Shown: positions 4,897 through 5,077 of the stretch, in pieces
Layout: the number at the start of each line of letters is the position of its first letter
Position numbering within the stretch: the first letter of the stretch is position 1
Source: Rubrobacter sp.
GTDB lineage: Bacteria; Actinomycetota; Rubrobacteria; Rubrobacterales; Rubrobacteraceae
Assembly: GCA_016781885.1 (NCBI GenBank)
Contig: JADDPM010000143.1
Coordinates: 1 to 5,077 of the forward strand
Length of the DNA stretch: 5,077 nucleotides
Direction: 5' to 3'
The notes under the pieces: generated by a model
What the model saw: only the letters and a program-made list of their open reading frames with translations
What the model was told of the DNA's origin: nothing
Database searches by the model: none
Translations under genes and position numbers: made by a program

Positions 4897-5077
4897 TTAC
4901 TCCTCTTTTGTCAATTCCCGCCTCTCCGTGCCCAAAGCCTCTGCCAGCTTGTGTCTCTGGCCCTCTAGTTGCTCCTCCATACGTTTACGCTCGGTGATGT
5001 TCTCGTGCATGATCACGGCGCGCAGGCGCCCATCGGCGGGGAAGCTCGTCACCCGTCCCGCGAACCAGCGCCACTCG
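4897..5077 (-). CDS. PAS/PAC-domain sensor protein, C-terminal end only
   Basis: The last 59 residues of a gene that enters from beyond the right edge, ending with TAA at 4897-4899. It begins EWRWFAGRVTSFPADGRLRA and continues VIMHENITERKRMEEQLEGQ. The WRWF strand, the turn with DGR, the VIMHENITERKR strand and the following helix are the classic end of a PAS domain with its PAC motif, as found in histidine kinases, diguanylate cyclases and chemoreceptors. The remaining 25 or so residues are charged and helical (RHKLAEALGTERRELTKEE), like the signalling helix that normally leads into an output domain. Here the protein simply stops, so no kinase, GGDEF or HTH domain can follow. The output must lie upstream of the PAS domain, outside the window, or the gene has been truncated. 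It is transcribed in the same direction as pncB, 146 bp upstream of it. Confidence 0.8.
   Translation of the reverse strand, partial: EWRWFAGRVTSFPADGRLRAVIMHENITERKRMEEQLEGQRHKLAEALGTERRELTKEE

Noticed and set aside
1..5077. CRISPR array, tRNA/rRNA, insertion sequence or prophage attachment site
   Set aside because: No regularly spaced direct repeats, no tRNA-like cloverleaf sequence, no transposase and no flanking repeats were seen by eye on either strand.

Overview
The window is high-GC DNA with few rare-start constraints (TTG and GTG starts occur) and tightly packed genes. One start looks leaderless, and the nicotinate phosphoribosyltransferase is of the archaeal-like type. Together these suggest a high-GC Gram-positive such as an actinobacterium. 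A deep-branching lineage such as Rubrobacter is a plausible but unproven guess; no rRNA or other marker gene is present.

Layout, left to right. Positions 1-323 hold no confidently recognised gene, only one weak small ORF (109-282). A carbon-nitrogen hydrolase of the Nit1/Nit2 type (324-1154, +) runs tail to tail, with no gap at all, into a LctP-family (lactate permease) carboxylate transporter (1155-2561, -). The transporter diverges across only 28 bp from an XRE-cupin transcription regulator (2590-3189, +). That gap carries an imperfect 16-bp AT-rich palindrome that overlaps -10-like hexamers on both strands. The regulator converges, 7 bp away, on a decayed Mrr-type restriction endonuclease gene (3197-3548, -), which has lost its catalytic middle and is frameshifted. 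The remnant sits 8 bp downstream of pncB, a complete nicotinate phosphoribosyltransferase gene (3557-4750, -) with a strong Shine-Dalgarno sequence, a TTG start and a possible promoter in the 146-bp gap upstream. The window ends inside a minus-strand gene whose visible part is the end of a PAS/PAC sensor domain followed by a short helical tail (4897-5077).

The most coherent unit is the divergent regulator/transporter pair: the XRE-cupin protein probably senses a small molecule and controls the permease, and perhaps itself, from the shared 28-bp region. The Nit-type amidase makes 2-oxo acids from their amides in its known relatives, so a metabolic link to a carboxylate transporter is possible, but the gene is convergent and the link is only inference. 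pncB belongs to the Preiss-Handler route of NAD synthesis and is independent of these.

I see no mobile element, CRISPR array, RNA gene or convincing new multi-gene system. The points most worth checking are the compact divergent control region with a probably leaderless permease mRNA, the internally deleted Mrr gene behind pncB, and the short-tailed PAS protein.
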